NCBI RefSeq assembly: GCF_041435215.1
Contig: NZ_CP108394.1
Location: forward strand, 2,914,001 to 2,978,000
Length of the DNA stretch: 64,000 bases
Direction of reading: 5' to 3'
Source: Streptomyces sp. NBC_01314
GTDB lineage: Bacteria; Actinomycetota; Actinomycetes; Streptomycetales; Streptomycetaceae
A program made the position numbers and the translations under genes. The notes beneath the pieces were generated by a model, which saw only the letters and a list, made by a program, of their open reading frames with translations, was not told the origin of the DNA and ran no database searches. This document shows, in pieces, positions 27,367 through 36,873 of the stretch (its first letter is position 1; each line of letters opens with the position of its first letter).

Positions 27367-29501
27367 GCACCACCGCTGAGCTTTTGAAGGGTGCGGCCGA
27401 GCTGTTCCCCGACGAGGTCGTGACGTCCGCGCACGTACGCCACCTCGACCTGCCGTTCGGCGCCGGGCGCTTCGCGCTCATCACGCTGGACAACGGCCTC
27501 GACCACACCAAGCCGACCACCTTCGGCCCGGCGTCGCTGGCGAACCTGAACACCGCCCTCGACCAGGTCGAGAAGGAGGCCTCGGCCGGCGAGATCATCG
27601 GTGTCGGTGTCACCGGCAAGCCGTTCATCTTCGCCGTCGGCGCCGACCTCAAGGGCGTCGAACTGCTGAAGGAGCACGAGCACGCGCTCGCCATCGGCAA
27701 GGGCGGTCACGAGGTCTTCAAGCGGCTGTCCGCGCTCGCCGTCCCGACCTTCGCGTACTACAACGGTGCCGCGATGGGCGGTGGCGTCGAGGTCGGTCTG
27801 CACTGCGCCTACCGGACCGTCTCGAAGGCCATCCCGGCCTTCTCCCTCCCCGAGGTCTTCCTCGGTCTGGTCCCGGGCTGGGGCGGCTGCGCGCTGCTGC
27901 CGAACCTGATCGGTGCCGACAAGGCCGTCTCGGTGATCATCGAGAACAGCCTCAACCAGAACAAGCAGCTCAAGGGCCAGCAGGTCTTCGACCTCGGCAT
28001 CGCGGACGCGATCTTCGAGGGCGCCGACTTCCTGGAGCAGTCGCTGATCTGGACGGCGAACGTCCTCAAGGGCGACGTCACCGTCGAGCGTCCCGTCATC
28101 GACCGCGGTGAGGCCTGGGACCAGGCCGTCGCCAAGGGCCGGTCCATCGCGGACAGCAAGGTGCACGGGGCGGCCCCGGCCGCGTACCGCGCGCTGGACA
28201 TCATCGAGGCCGCCAAGAACGGCGACCTCCAGCAGGGCTTCGACGCCGAGGACGTCGCCCTCGCCGACCTGATCATGGGTGGCGAGCTGCGCTCCGGTAT
28301 CTACGCCTTCAACCTGGTGCAGAAGCGCGGCAAGCGTCCCGCCGGTGCGCCGGACAAGTCGCTGGCCCGTCCGGTCACCAAGGTCGGTGTCGTCGGCGCC
28401 GGTCTGATGGCCTCCCAGCTCGCGCTGCTCTTCCTGCGCCGCCTGGAGGTGCCGGTCGTACTGACCGACATCGACCAGGAGCGCGTCGACAAGGGTGTGG
28501 GCTACGTCCACGCCGAGATCGACAAGCTGCTGCTCAAGAGCCGGATCAACCAGGACAAGGCCAACCGCCTCAAGGCGCTGGTCACCGGTGTCCTGGACAA
28601 GGCCGAGGGCTTCGCGGACGCGGACTTCATCATCGAGGCCGTCTTCGAGGAGATCGGCGTCAAGCAGCAGGTGTTCGCGGAGGTCGAGGCGGTCGCCCCG
28701 GCGCACGCGATCCTCGCCACCAACACCTCCTCGCTGTCGGTGACCGAGATGGCGTCGAAGCTGAAGAACCCCGAGCGGGTCGTCGGCTTCCACTTCTTCA
28801 ACCCGGTCGCGATCCTGCCGCTCCTGGAGATCGTCCGGGGCGAGACCACGGACGACGCCTCCCTCGCCACGGCCTTCGCCGTCGCCAAGAAGCTGAAGAA
28901 GACCGCGGTCCTGGTGAAGGACGCCCCGGCGTTCGTCGTGAACCGCATCCTCACCCGCTTCATGGGCGAGATCCAGAACGTCATCGACGAGGGCACGTCG
29001 GTCGAGGTCGCCGAGAAGGCGGTCGAGCCGCTGGGTCTGCCGATGTCGCCGCTGGTGCTCCTGGAGCTGGTGGGCCCGGCCATCGGTCTGCACGTCTCGG
29101 AGACCCTCAACCGGGCCTTCCCGGACCGCTTCACGGTCTCTCCCAACCTCGCCGCCGTCGTCAAGGCCGGCAAGCGCGGCTTCTACGTCTACTCCGCGGA
29201 GAACGGCTTCAAGCCGGAGCTGGACCCCGAGGTCGCCGCGCTCCTCAAGCAGGGCGATGTCGTCCTGTCCGAGGAGCAGGTGCGGGCCCGCGTCCTCGAC
29301 GCCGTCGCCCAGGAGATCGGGCTCATGCTCGACGAGGGTGTCGTCGCCGAGGCGCAGGACATCGACCTCTGCCTGATCACCGGCGCCGGCTGGCCCTTCC
29401 ACCTGGGCGGCATCACGCCGTACCTGGACCGCGAGGGCGTCAGCGAGCGCGTCAACGGCAAGAAGTTCCTGGAGACCGGGACGGCTTCGGTCCCCGCGTG
29501 A
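27363..29501 (+). CDS. fadB: Enoyl-CoA hydratase / 3-hydroxyacyl-CoA dehydrogenase
   Basis: A GTG start overlapping the fadA stop gives 712 residues. The N-terminal crotonase domain has FAVGADLKGVE and the oxyanion region AAMGGGVEVGLHCAYR. The dehydrogenase begins near residue 338 with the NAD site VGVVGAGLMASQLALLFLRR, and the SSLSVTEMA, VGFHFFNPV and VKDAPAFVVNRIL motifs follow. The protein hydrates enoyl-CoA and oxidises the 3-hydroxy product. It is followed by a strong hairpin. Confidence 0.95.
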   Translation: MSTTAELLKGAAELFPDEVVTSAHVRHLDLPFGAGRFALITLDNGLDHTKPTTFGPASLANLNTALDQVEKEASAGEIIGVGVTGKPFIFAVGADLKGVELLKEHEHALAIGKGGHEVFKRLSALAVPTFAYYNGAAMGGGVEVGLHCAYRTVSKAIPAFSLPEVFLGLVPGWGGCALLPNLIGADKAVSVIIENSLNQNKQLKGQQVFDLGIADAIFEGADFLEQSLIWTANVLKGDVTVERPVIDRGEAWDQAVAKGRSIADSKVHGAAPAAYRALDIIEAAKNGDLQQGFDAEDVALADLIMGGELRSGIYAFNLVQKRGKRPAGAPDKSLARPVTKVGVVGAGLMASQLALLFLRRLEVPVVLTDIDQERVDKGVGYVHAEIDKLLLKSRINQDKANRLKALVTGVLDKAEGFADADFIIEAVFEEIGVKQQVFAEVEAVAPAHAILATNTSSLSVTEMASKLKNPERVVGFHFFNPVAILPLLEIVRGETTDDASLATAFAVAKKLKKTAVLVKDAPAFVVNRILTRFMGEIQNVIDEGTSVEVAEKAVEPLGLPMSPLVLLELVGPAIGLHVSETLNRAFPDRFTVSPNLAAVVKAGKRGFYVYSAENGFKPELDPEVAALLKQGDVVLSEEQVRARVLDAVAQEIGLMLDEGVVAEAQDIDLCLITGAGWPFHLGGITPYLDREGVSERVNGKKFLETGTASVPA

Positions 29502-29534
29502 CGGTCGTACGGGCATGACGGCCGTACGGGTATG

Positions 29535-29568
29535 AGGAGGGCCTCCGCTTTCGGGCGGAGGCCCTCCT
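29535..29568. terminator. Strong hairpin after fadB
   Basis: AGGAGGGCCTCCGC pairs perfectly with GCGGAGGCCCTCCT around a 6-base loop, a 14-bp stem located 33 bases past the stop. Confidence 0.8.
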
Positions 29569-29589
29569 GTCCTGTCCGGCCGACGGCGA

Positions 29590-29945
29590 GGTCGGCCTGC
29601 TCGTGACCTCGGGGAGAAGCCGCCCATGAGCAGGGCCCGGCCCACGGGGCCGAGTGCGGTGATCAGGGCCCGCCGTCCGCCGGCCTCGCCGTCGTTGCCG
29701 TAGCCGCGCTGCTGCCGGTCGGGGAACTCCTCGGCGAGCATCCCGAAGGCGCGGATCAACGCAGCATGACGCCGACGCCCGCGTTGCGGGCGAGGACATG
29801 GACACTGCCGCCGGCGCTCACTCCCCCGGTCGGTGTCGAGGCGCGTGGCCTTCGCCCGGTCCTTGTGCGGATCGCCCAGCGAACGCCACTCGGTGACGGG
29901 CCCGCCGGTCCGGTACCGGATGACGTACACGCAGGATGAACGTTC
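29590..29945 (-). pseudogene. Decayed coding fragments, family not identified
   Basis: The minus strand carries protein-like stretches split over frames: VYVIRYRTGGPVTEWRSLGD (with HKDRAK) near 29900, AGGSVHVLARNAGVGVMLR near 29800, and LIRAFGMLAEEFPDRQQRGY with ITALGPVGRALLMGG near 29640-29750. No single frame joins them. This looks like a frameshifted relic. I do not recognise the ancestor. Confidence 0.4.
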
Positions 29946-29985
29946 ACCGGCACGGCGTGGCCGTCGGGCATGCGACCCTGACCCC

Positions 29986-30360
29986 ATGGACGACCCCTTG
30001 CTCGTGATCGTCGACGCCGCGAACGTCGTCGGCTCCGTGCCCGACGGCTGGTGGCGCGACCGACGTGGCGCGGCGGAACGCCTGCGCGACCGGCTGGCCC
30101 GGGACGGGGTTCCCGGCCGGGACGAGCCCGTCGAACTCGTGATGGTCGTCGAGGGTGCCGCCCGCGGAGTGACACCGGTACCCGGCGTACGCGTCGAAGC
30201 GGCACCCCGCAGCGGCGACGACCGCATCGTGGAACTGGTCGCCGAGGAGGCCCACGACCGCCCCTGTCTCGTCGTCACCGCCGACCGCGAACTGCGGCGC
30301 AGGGTGGGCGAGTTGGGCGCCGAGGTGACCGGGCCGCGGGCGGTGCGCGGGGAGTCCTGA
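29986..30360 (+). CDS. NYN/YacP-like PIN-fold protein
   Basis: The ATG at 29986 gives 124 residues. The fold signature is an N-terminal LLVIVDAANVVGSVPDGWW with the first acidic residue, a middle VMVVEGAARGV and a C-terminal GDDRIVELVAEEA plus VVTADRELRRRVGELG, matching the NYN/YacP nuclease pattern of spaced aspartates. Family members are thought to be RNases; activity is not demonstrated for this type. Two GTG-like upstream extensions lack coding character. Confidence 0.7.
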   Translation: MDDPLLVIVDAANVVGSVPDGWWRDRRGAAERLRDRLARDGVPGRDEPVELVMVVEGAARGVTPVPGVRVEAAPRSGDDRIVELVAEEAHDRPCLVVTADRELRRRVGELGAEVTGPRAVRGES

Positions 30361-30496
30361 ACGGTCGTCCGTCCGCCCGCCCGGCGGAGCGAGGGCGTGT
30401 CGGCCCGGTCCGGCACGCCGTCCGGCCCCGCAGACCCGCGTGAAGCGGGAAGCGGGACGTACGGGGCCTGCGAGTGGAACGGCTTGCCGAGGTCGG

Positions 30497-32020
30497 CTAC
30501 GGGGCGTCGCCGCCCGGCGGCTTGACGCCGCCGCCCGCGGCGGTCCCCTCCTGGCGTCCGAGGCGGCTGTGCGAGCGACCGTAGACGAAGTAGACGAGGA
30601 AGCCGAGGATCATCCAGCCGGCGAAGCGGAGCCAGGTCTCGGTGGGCAGGTTGAGCATCAGCCACAGCGAGGCGCACACCGACAGGACCGGGACGAACGG
30701 CACCCAGGGGGTGCGGAACGCCCGGGGCAGGTCGGGGCGGGTCCGGCGGAGGATGACCACGCCGATCGCGACGACCACGAAGGCGAACAGCGTGCCGATG
30801 TTCACCAGCTCGGCCAGCTCGCTCAGCGGGGTGAAGCCCGCGAGGATCGCGATGACCACACCGAGCAGGATGGTCGGCCGGTGCGGGGTCTTGAACCGGG
30901 GGTGGACGCGGGAGAAGAAGCGCGGCAGCAGCCCGTCACGGCTCATCGCGAAGAACACCCGGGTCTGGCCGAGCAGCAGGATCATGCACACGGTCGTCAG
31001 GCCGACGGCGGCGCCGAAGCTGATGAAGCCCGCGAACCACGGGTGTCCGGTGGCCTTGAAGGCGTCGGCGAGCGGCGCGGTCACCGACAGCCTGGTGTAG
31101 TGCTGCATGCCGGTGACGACGATCGACACCGCCACGTACAGCGTGGTGCAGATGACGAGGGAGCCGAGGATGCCCCGGGGCATGTCCCGCTGCGGGTTCT
31201 TCGTCTCCTCGGCTGCCGTGGCGACGACGTCGAAGCCGATGAACGCGAAGAAGACGACGGAGGCGGCCGTGAAGATGCCCATCACACCGAAGTTGGAGGG
31301 CGCCCAGCCGAACATCAGCTGGATGAGCGGCGATTGGAGGCTTTCGCCCGCGGGCACCGCCTGCGCCTTCGGGACGAACGGGTCGTAGTTGGCGCCCTTG
31401 ACGAAGAAGGCGCCCGCGATGATCACGGTCAGGACGACCGTCACCTTGATGGCGACGACCACGGAGGTGACGCGCGCGGAGAGCTTGGTGCCGATCACGA
31501 GGACGGCGGTGAGGATCAGGACGAGCGCGGCGGCCAGGATGTCGAAGCCGAAGCCGTCGGCCCCGTCCCTCGTGCTGAGCGCCGCAGGCAGCTCCCAGCC
31601 CGCGTTGGTCAGCAGCGAATGGATGTAGCCGGACCAGCCGACGGCCACCACCGCCGTCCCCAGCGCGAACTCCAGGACCAGGTCCCAGCCGATGATCCAG
31701 GCGGGCAACTCCCCGAGGGAGGCGTACGAGAAGGTGTACGCGGACCCGGCGACCGGGACCGTGGACGCGAACTCCGCGTAGCAGAGGGCCGCGAGCGCGC
31801 AGACGACGCCGGCCACGACGAAGGCGAGGGCCACGGCGGGACCGGCGTTGTTCTTGGCCACCGTGCCGGTGAGGACGAAGATGCCGGTGCCGATGATGAC
31901 ACCGACGCCGAAGACCGTCAGATCCAGCGCGGACAAGGATTTCTTGAGCGCGTGTTCCGGTTCCTCGGTATCGCGGATGGACTGCTCGACCTTCTTCGTC
32001 CGAAAGAGTGTGCTGCTCAC
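30497..32020 (-). CDS. APC-family amino acid permease (CAT/YfnA type)
   Basis: A GTG start (VSSTLFRTKKVEQSI) with GGGAGG eight bases upstream gives 507 residues and about 12-13 membrane helices. The APC entry motif GVGVIIGTGIFVLTG is followed by AGPAVALAFVVAG and a conserved FAFIGFDVVATAAEE region. The N-terminal SIRDTEEPEHALKKSLSALD matches cationic-amino-acid-type transporters. The substrate is not certain. Confidence 0.88.
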   Translation of the reverse strand: MSSTLFRTKKVEQSIRDTEEPEHALKKSLSALDLTVFGVGVIIGTGIFVLTGTVAKNNAGPAVALAFVVAGVVCALAALCYAEFASTVPVAGSAYTFSYASLGELPAWIIGWDLVLEFALGTAVVAVGWSGYIHSLLTNAGWELPAALSTRDGADGFGFDILAAALVLILTAVLVIGTKLSARVTSVVVAIKVTVVLTVIIAGAFFVKGANYDPFVPKAQAVPAGESLQSPLIQLMFGWAPSNFGVMGIFTAASVVFFAFIGFDVVATAAEETKNPQRDMPRGILGSLVICTTLYVAVSIVVTGMQHYTRLSVTAPLADAFKATGHPWFAGFISFGAAVGLTTVCMILLLGQTRVFFAMSRDGLLPRFFSRVHPRFKTPHRPTILLGVVIAILAGFTPLSELAELVNIGTLFAFVVVAIGVVILRRTRPDLPRAFRTPWVPFVPVLSVCASLWLMLNLPTETWLRFAGWMILGFLVYFVYGRSHSRLGRQEGTAAGGGVKPPGGDAP

Positions 32021-32113
32021 AGGCGGACCTCCCACGCTTGTCGTCCTCGACATGATCGAGCGAAGCCGAGACTGGGGGAGCGTCTGCCCCGGCGCGAGCG
32101 GTTTCACGCGAAT

Positions 32114-32153
32114 GGGCCGGTCTCACCACCGTAAAGGATGGCGAAACCGGCCC
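32114..32153 (-). terminator. Hairpin after dxs
   Basis: GGGCCGGT and ACCGGCCC pair across a 24-base loop, 21 bases past the dxs stop and upstream of the permease start. Confidence 0.5.
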
Positions 32154-32173
32154 GAACGGCCCGACCGGACAGA

Positions 32174-34093
32174 TCAGTCGCGCGCGGGCTCCACCTCCGC
32201 GGCGGCGTCGCCGAACCGGCCGTCGATCTTGGAGACCAGCCCGGTGACCTGGCGGGCGATGTCGGGCGCGGTGAGCCCGATCTCGGCCAGGACCTCGGCG
32301 CGGGTGGCGTGGTCGAGGAAGCGCGGCGGGATGCCGAAGTCGCGCAGCGGGATGTCGACCCCGGCGTCACGCAGCGCCTGGGCGACGGCCGAGCCGACGC
32401 CGCCGACCCGGGAGTTGTCCTCGACGGTGACGACCACGCGGTGCTTGTCGGCGAGCGGCGCCATGTGTTCGTCGACCGGCTTGACCCAGCGCGGGTCGAC
32501 GACGGTCGTGGTGATGCCCTGCTTGTCGAGCAGGCCCGCGATCTCCAGGCACATCGGCGCGAGGGCGCCGACGGAGACGAGGAGGACGTCCGGGGTGTCG
32601 GTGCCCGGCTCACGCAGCACGTCCATGCCGCCGACGCGGCGCAGGGCGGGTACGGCGGGGCCGACGGCGCCCTTGGAGAAGCGCACCACGGTCGGCGCGT
32701 CGGTGACCTCGACGGCCTCGCGCAGCTGGGCGCGGACCTGGTCGGCGTCACGCGGCGCGGCGAGCCTGAGCCCGGGCACGACCTGGAGGATCGACATGTC
32801 CCACATGCCGTTGTGCGAGGCCCCGTCGGTGCCGGTGACACCGGCGCGGTCGAGCACGAACGTCACCCCGCACTTGTGCAGGGCGACATCCATCAGCACC
32901 TGGTCGAAGGCACGGTTGAGGAAGGTGGCGTACACCGCGAAGACGGGGTGCACCCCGCCCGTGGCGAGGCCCGCCGCCGAGACGGCGGCGTGCTGCTCGG
33001 CGATACCTACGTCGTACACGCGGTCGGGGAAGGCCTTGGCGAACTTGTCGAGGCCGACCGGCTGGAGCATGGCCGCCGTGATGGCGACGATGTCCTCGCG
33101 CTCCTTGCCGAGTTTGACCATCTCCTCGCCGAAGACGGAGGTCCAGTCGGCGCCGGAGGAGGCGATCGGCAGACCCGTGTCCGGGTGGATCTTGCCGACG
33201 GCGTGGAAGCGGTCCGCCTCGTCCTGGAGGGCGGGCTGGTAGCCGCGGCCCTTCTCGGTGAGGCAGTGCACGATGACCGGCCCGCCGAACCGCTTGGCGC
33301 GGGCGAGCGCGGACTCCAGCGCCTCGATGTCGTGCCCGTCGATCGGCCCGACGTACTTGAGTCCCAGATCCTCGAACATGCCCTGCGGGGCGATGAAGTC
33401 CTTCAGCCCCTTCTTGGCGCCGTGCAGCGTCTCGTAGAGGGGCCGGCCGACGACGGGCGTCCGCTCCAGCAGGTCCTTGCCGCGGGCCAGGAACCGCTCG
33501 TAGCCGTCGGTCGTGCGCAGGGTGGCCAGGTGGTTGGCGAGCCCGCCGATGGTCGGCGCGTACGAGCGCTCGTTGTCGTTGACGACGATGACCAGGGGCC
33601 TGTCCTTGGCGTCCGCGATGTTGTTGAGCGCCTCCCAGGCCATACCGCCGGTGAGCGCGCCGTCGCCGATGACCGCGACCACGTGGTCGTCGCGTTTCAG
33701 CACCTGGTTGGCCTTGGCGAGGCCGTCGGCCCAGCCCAGCACCGTGGAGGCGTGGCTGTTCTCGATGACGTCGTGCTCGGACTCGGCCTGCGAGGGGTAG
33801 CCGGAGAGGCCGCCCTTCATCTTCAGCCGGGAGAAGTCCTGACGACCGGTGAGGAGCTTGTGGACGTAGGACTGGTGGCCCGTGTCCCAGAGCACCTTGT
33901 CCTTGGGCGAGTCGAAGACCCGGTGCAGGGCGATGGTGAGCTCGACCACGCCGAGGTTCGGGCCGAGGTGGCCGCCGGTCTTCGACACCGCCTCCACGAG
34001 GAAGGTCCGGATCTCCTCCGCCAGCCGGTCCAACTCCTCCAGGCTGAGCCGGTCCAGATCGCGCGGTCCCCTGATGCGGGTCAGCAGCGGCAC
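32174..34093 (-). CDS. dxs: 1-deoxy-D-xylulose-5-phosphate synthase
   Basis: A GTG start with AAGGAGG six bases upstream gives 639 residues, normal for DXS. Motifs are [35 protein letters not shown], the TPP site [24 protein letters not shown], and the transketolase-like [18 protein letters not shown] and [15 protein letters not shown]. It condenses pyruvate and glyceraldehyde-3-phosphate, the entry step of the MEP isoprenoid pathway, and also feeds thiamine and pyridoxal synthesis. Confidence 0.96.
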   Translation of the reverse strand: MPLLTRIRGPRDLDRLSLEELDRLAEEIRTFLVEAVSKTGGHLGPNLGVVELTIALHRVFDSPKDKVLWDTGHQSYVHKLLTGRQDFSRLKMKGGLSGYPSQAESEHDVIENSHASTVLGWADGLAKANQVLKRDDHVVAVIGDGALTGGMAWEALNNIADAKDRPLVIVVNDNERSYAPTIGGLANHLATLRTTDGYERFLARGKDLLERTPVVGRPLYETLHGAKKGLKDFIAPQGMFEDLGLKYVGPIDGHDIEALESALARAKRFGGPVIVHCLTEKGRGYQPALQDEADRFHAVGKIHPDTGLPIASSGADWTSVFGEEMVKLGKEREDIVAITAAMLQPVGLDKFAKAFPDRVYDVGIAEQHAAVSAAGLATGGVHPVFAVYATFLNRAFDQVLMDVALHKCGVTFVLDRAGVTGTDGASHNGMWDMSILQVVPGLRLAAPRDADQVRAQLREAVEVTDAPTVVRFSKGAVGPAVPALRRVGGMDVLREPGTDTPDVLLVSVGALAPMCLEIAGLLDKQGITTTVVDPRWVKPVDEHMAPLADKHRVVVTVEDNSRVGGVGSAVAQALRDAGVDIPLRDFGIPPRFLDHATRAEVLAEIGLTAPDIARQVTGLVSKIDGRFGDAAAEVEPARD

Positions 34094-34256
34094 CCGTGCC
34101 TCCTTGCGATAGTGCTGTTCGAGCGTTATCGGGCTCGTCGAAGTCTAATCTTCCGCGCGGACAGCCGACCGCCGGGCGGTCGACTCCCACGTCACGCAAA
34201 CAGCCGTAAACCATCCTGCGCAGACGTACCCGTACGAAACGTCCGACAACAAAGAG

Positions 34257-34290
34257 AAGTGCCCGGCACCAGGATTGGTGCCGAGCACTT
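34257..34290. terminator. Long hairpin between dxs start and xylH end
   Basis: AAGTGC-cc-GGCACC-aggatt-GGTGCC-ga-GCACTT is a symmetric 14-bp stem with one CC/GA mismatch. It is a candidate bidirectional structure; the rest of 34094-34256 holds the dxs promoter region and no gene. Confidence 0.55.
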
Positions 34291-34317
34291 GTTCGCAAGG
34301 GGTCACTGCCGCGCCGT

Positions 34318-34375
34318 GAAGGAGCGCGGGGCTGTTACATATGCGGCTCCGCCGCGCGGGCGCGATCTGCCACGG
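34318..34375 (+). repeat. Dispersed intergenic element, long form
   Basis: GAAGGAGCGCGGGGCTGT, a spacer, then GCGGCTCCGCCGCGCGGGCG and CGATCTGCCACGG match the long-form copies at 13328 and 8345. It lies just past the xylH stop codon. Confidence 0.7.
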
Positions 34376-34429
34376 ACAACCCGCGGCCGACGACGGACGG
34401 CACCCCAACAGCGCCCCTCCGTCAGACCG

Positions 34430-35770
34430 CTACGCGCGACCCGCCGCCTTCTGGCTCTTGCGGGAGACGGAGTCGATGACGACCGCACCCAGCAGAACCG
34501 CACCCGTGATCATGTACTGGATCGACTGGTTCATGTTCAGCAGGTCGAGTCCCGTCTGGATCGACTGGATGACCAGCATGCCGAGCAGCGCCGACCACAC
34601 CGACCCACGCCCACCGAAGAGGCTGGTACCGCCGATGACGGCCGCGGCGATCGCGAGCATCAGCGTGTTGCCGCTGCCGGCGGACAGCGTCGCGCTCGCG
34701 GTCTGCCCGGCGAAGAACATGCCGCCGATCGCCGCGAAGCCACCGGAGATGGCGAACACGGAGATCCGGACCATCGGCACGTTGATACCGGCACGGCGGG
34801 CGGCCTCGATGCCGCCGCCGACCGCGAAGACCTTGCGGCCGTAGGTCGTACGACGCAGCACGAAGTCCACGATCACCAGCGCCACGAGGAAGATCACCAG
34901 CGCGTTGGACACACCGGACGCGTCGTTGAGCACGACGGCGGCGGCGAAGGACGCGACGGCGAGCGCGCCGACGCGCAGCAGGATCTCGCTGGTCGGCCGG
35001 AACGGCACGCCCGCGGCCCGGCGGCGGCGCTGCTCGCTGAGGTTGCCGACGAGAGAGAGGACGACGGCGACACCGGCCAGGAGGTACGCGCCGATGATGG
35101 CCTGGTCCATGAAGAAGGAGCTCTGGCCGAGCAGGTGGACCGGACCCGTGTCGGACGGGATGTTGATCGTGCCGCTGTCACCCAGCAGCCACAGCATCAG
35201 GCCGTTCCAGCCGAGGAAGCCGGCCAGGGTGACGACGAACGCCGGCACTCCGATCCTGGCGAAGAACCAGCCCTGCAGCGCGCCGATGACGATACCGGTG
35301 AGGATCGCGAGGACCAGCGCCAGCCAGGCATTCATGCCGTTGCTCACCGCGAACACGGCGAACACGGTGGAGGCCAGACCGCTGACCGAGCCCACGGACA
35401 GGTCGATCTCGCCGAGCAGCAGCACGAACACCAGGCCGATGGCGAGCATGCCGGTGGCCGAGAGGTAGTAGCTGATGCTCGAAAGGTTGTCGGCGCTCAG
35501 GAAGCGGTCGTTCTGCAGCTGGAAGATCGTCCAGATGACGATCAGGCCGATGACCACCGGCAGCGAGCCCAGCTCGCCGCCCTTCACCTTGCGCTTGAAC
35601 TCGGTGACGTAGCCCTTGAGGCCCTCTTCGCGGATCAGCAGACGCGGATCGACGACGGTGACCGGGGCCGCCGTGGGGTCGTCGGCGGGAGCGACCGTGG
35701 TCTGGCCCTCCGCCGCGCCCTCGACGGTCTTCGCGGAATCACTCTTCACGGTCTTGGACGTGTCGCTCAC
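34430..35770 (-). CDS. xylH: Xylose-type ABC importer permease
   Basis: The GTG start overlaps the xylG stop (GTGA); 446 residues with about 12 hydrophobic segments, longer than RbsC because of a charged N-terminal tail of about 65 residues. Motifs typical of the ribose/xylose permease family are VLLLGEIDLSVGSVSGLA and IGGTSLFGGRGSVWSALLG. Gene order xylF-xylG-xylH downstream of a ROK regulator matches the S. coelicolor xylose importer (SCO6009-6011, recalled). Confidence 0.9.
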   Translation of the reverse strand: MSDTSKTVKSDSAKTVEGAAEGQTTVAPADDPTAAPVTVVDPRLLIREEGLKGYVTEFKRKVKGGELGSLPVVIGLIVIWTIFQLQNDRFLSADNLSSISYYLSATGMLAIGLVFVLLLGEIDLSVGSVSGLASTVFAVFAVSNGMNAWLALVLAILTGIVIGALQGWFFARIGVPAFVVTLAGFLGWNGLMLWLLGDSGTINIPSDTGPVHLLGQSSFFMDQAIIGAYLLAGVAVVLSLVGNLSEQRRRRAAGVPFRPTSEILLRVGALAVASFAAAVVLNDASGVSNALVIFLVALVIVDFVLRRTTYGRKVFAVGGGIEAARRAGINVPMVRISVFAISGGFAAIGGMFFAGQTASATLSAGSGNTLMLAIAAAVIGGTSLFGGRGSVWSALLGMLVIQSIQTGLDLLNMNQSIQYMITGAVLLGAVVIDSVSRKSQKAAGRA

Positions 35771-36549
35771 TTTGCCGCCTCCGTGGTGCGCCGCCCCGCG
35801 CGACGGGTCACGGCGTTGTCCGTGGCACCCGTGATCGCGGCGATGATCTCTTCGTGGCTGGTGTCCTTCACGGAGAAGGAACCGTTGTTCCTGCCCAGAC
35901 GCAGGACGGCGACGGTGTCCGCGACCGCCTTGACGTCGGCCATGTTGTGGCTGATGAGGATGACGGCGAGGTTGCGCTCGCGCAGCCGCTCGACCAGGTC
36001 GAGGACCTGCGCGGTCTGCTCGACGCCGAGGGCGGCGGTGGGCTCGTCGAGGATGACGAGCTGGGGGTCACCGATCAGGGCGCGGGCGATGGCCACGACC
36101 TGGCGCTGACCGCCGGAAAGGCTCGCGATCGGGATGCGGACGCTCGGGATGCGGATCGAGAGCGTGGACAGCAGCTCGCGGGAGTTCTTCTCCATCGACA
36201 CCTCGTCGATGACACCCCGGCGCAGCAGTTCGCGCCCGAGGTAGAGGTTGCCGACGACATCGAGGTTGTCGCAGAGCGCGAGGTCCTGGTAGACCGTCGC
36301 GACGCCGAGTCCCTGGGCGTCGTGCGGCCTGTTGATCTTCACCGGGCCGCCCTGCCACTCGATGACGCCCTCATCGATGGGGTGGACACCCGCGATCGTC
36401 TTGACCAGGGTGGACTTTCCTGCGCCGTTGTCGCCCACCAGGGCGACCACTTCTCCGGCGTGAACCTCCAGATCGACGTCGGTGAGTGCCTGCACCGCAC
36501 CGAATCGCTTGGAGACTCCGCGCAACGCCAACACGGGCGTAGCGGACAC
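35767..36549 (-). CDS. xylG: Xylose-type ABC importer ATPase
   Basis: The GTG at 36549 (VSATPVLALRGVSKRFG) has AAGGAG nine bases upstream; an ATG three codons earlier overlaps that site. 260 residues with Walker A GDNGAGKST, signature LSGGQRQV, Walker B LVILDEP and H-loop ISHN. It is a single ABC domain, about half the length of the two-domain RbsA/XylG type, so a homodimer is expected. It is coupled to xylH by a 4-base overlap. Confidence 0.9.
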   Translation of the reverse strand: MSATPVLALRGVSKRFGAVQALTDVDLEVHAGEVVALVGDNGAGKSTLVKTIAGVHPIDEGVIEWQGGPVKINRPHDAQGLGVATVYQDLALCDNLDVVGNLYLGRELLRRGVIDEVSMEKNSRELLSTLSIRIPSVRIPIASLSGGQRQVVAIARALIGDPQLVILDEPTAALGVEQTAQVLDLVERLRERNLAVILISHNMADVKAVADTVAVLRLGRNNGSFSVKDTSHEEIIAAITGATDNAVTRRAGRRTTEAAK

Positions 36550-36691
36550 GTGAACCATCTCCTTCGCCGCCTGACCGGCGGGGATGCCGCGCTTGAGACC
36601 AGGCGCGGAGGATGTGCGGGCCCCTCGACATGGGGGCCGTCGCACAAGGCTTACAAAGTGAACATGTGAATTACCCGCCGCGCTCGGCAGC

Positions 36692-36732
36692 GCCCCGTAG
36701 GGACGCGGGGAAACGCGCGACCAGCCACGAAG
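36692..36732 (+). repeat. Dispersed intergenic element, short form, in xylF-xylG gap
   Basis: GTAGGGACGCGGGGAAACGC then GCGACCAGCCACGAAGG matches the core of the ngcE-ngcF copy at 41432. The whole 325-base gap between xylG and xylF has no other gene-like content. Confidence 0.7.
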
Positions 36733-36873
36733 GTGCGACGGACGACCGACAACCGACGGCCCCGTCGCGACACCACCAGCGGAGCGCCCGGACAGCGGTT
36801 CCGTCCGACGCCCGCCCCGGAAGCGGGGTATGAGGTGGGGCGGGCGCCGGACAGGCTCAGCGGGCCGGAGTGG

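Noticed and set aside
27273..30677. A 1134-residue minus-strand reading frame
   Set aside because: It is antisense to fadB and the NYN gene; only the 29590-29945 part shows protein-like sequence and is reported separately as a relic.
32138..36109. A 1323-residue plus-strand reading frame
   Set aside because: It is antisense to dxs, xylH and xylG, is low-complexity (Asp/Gly/Arg-rich) and matches no family; such mirror frames are common in high-GC DNA.
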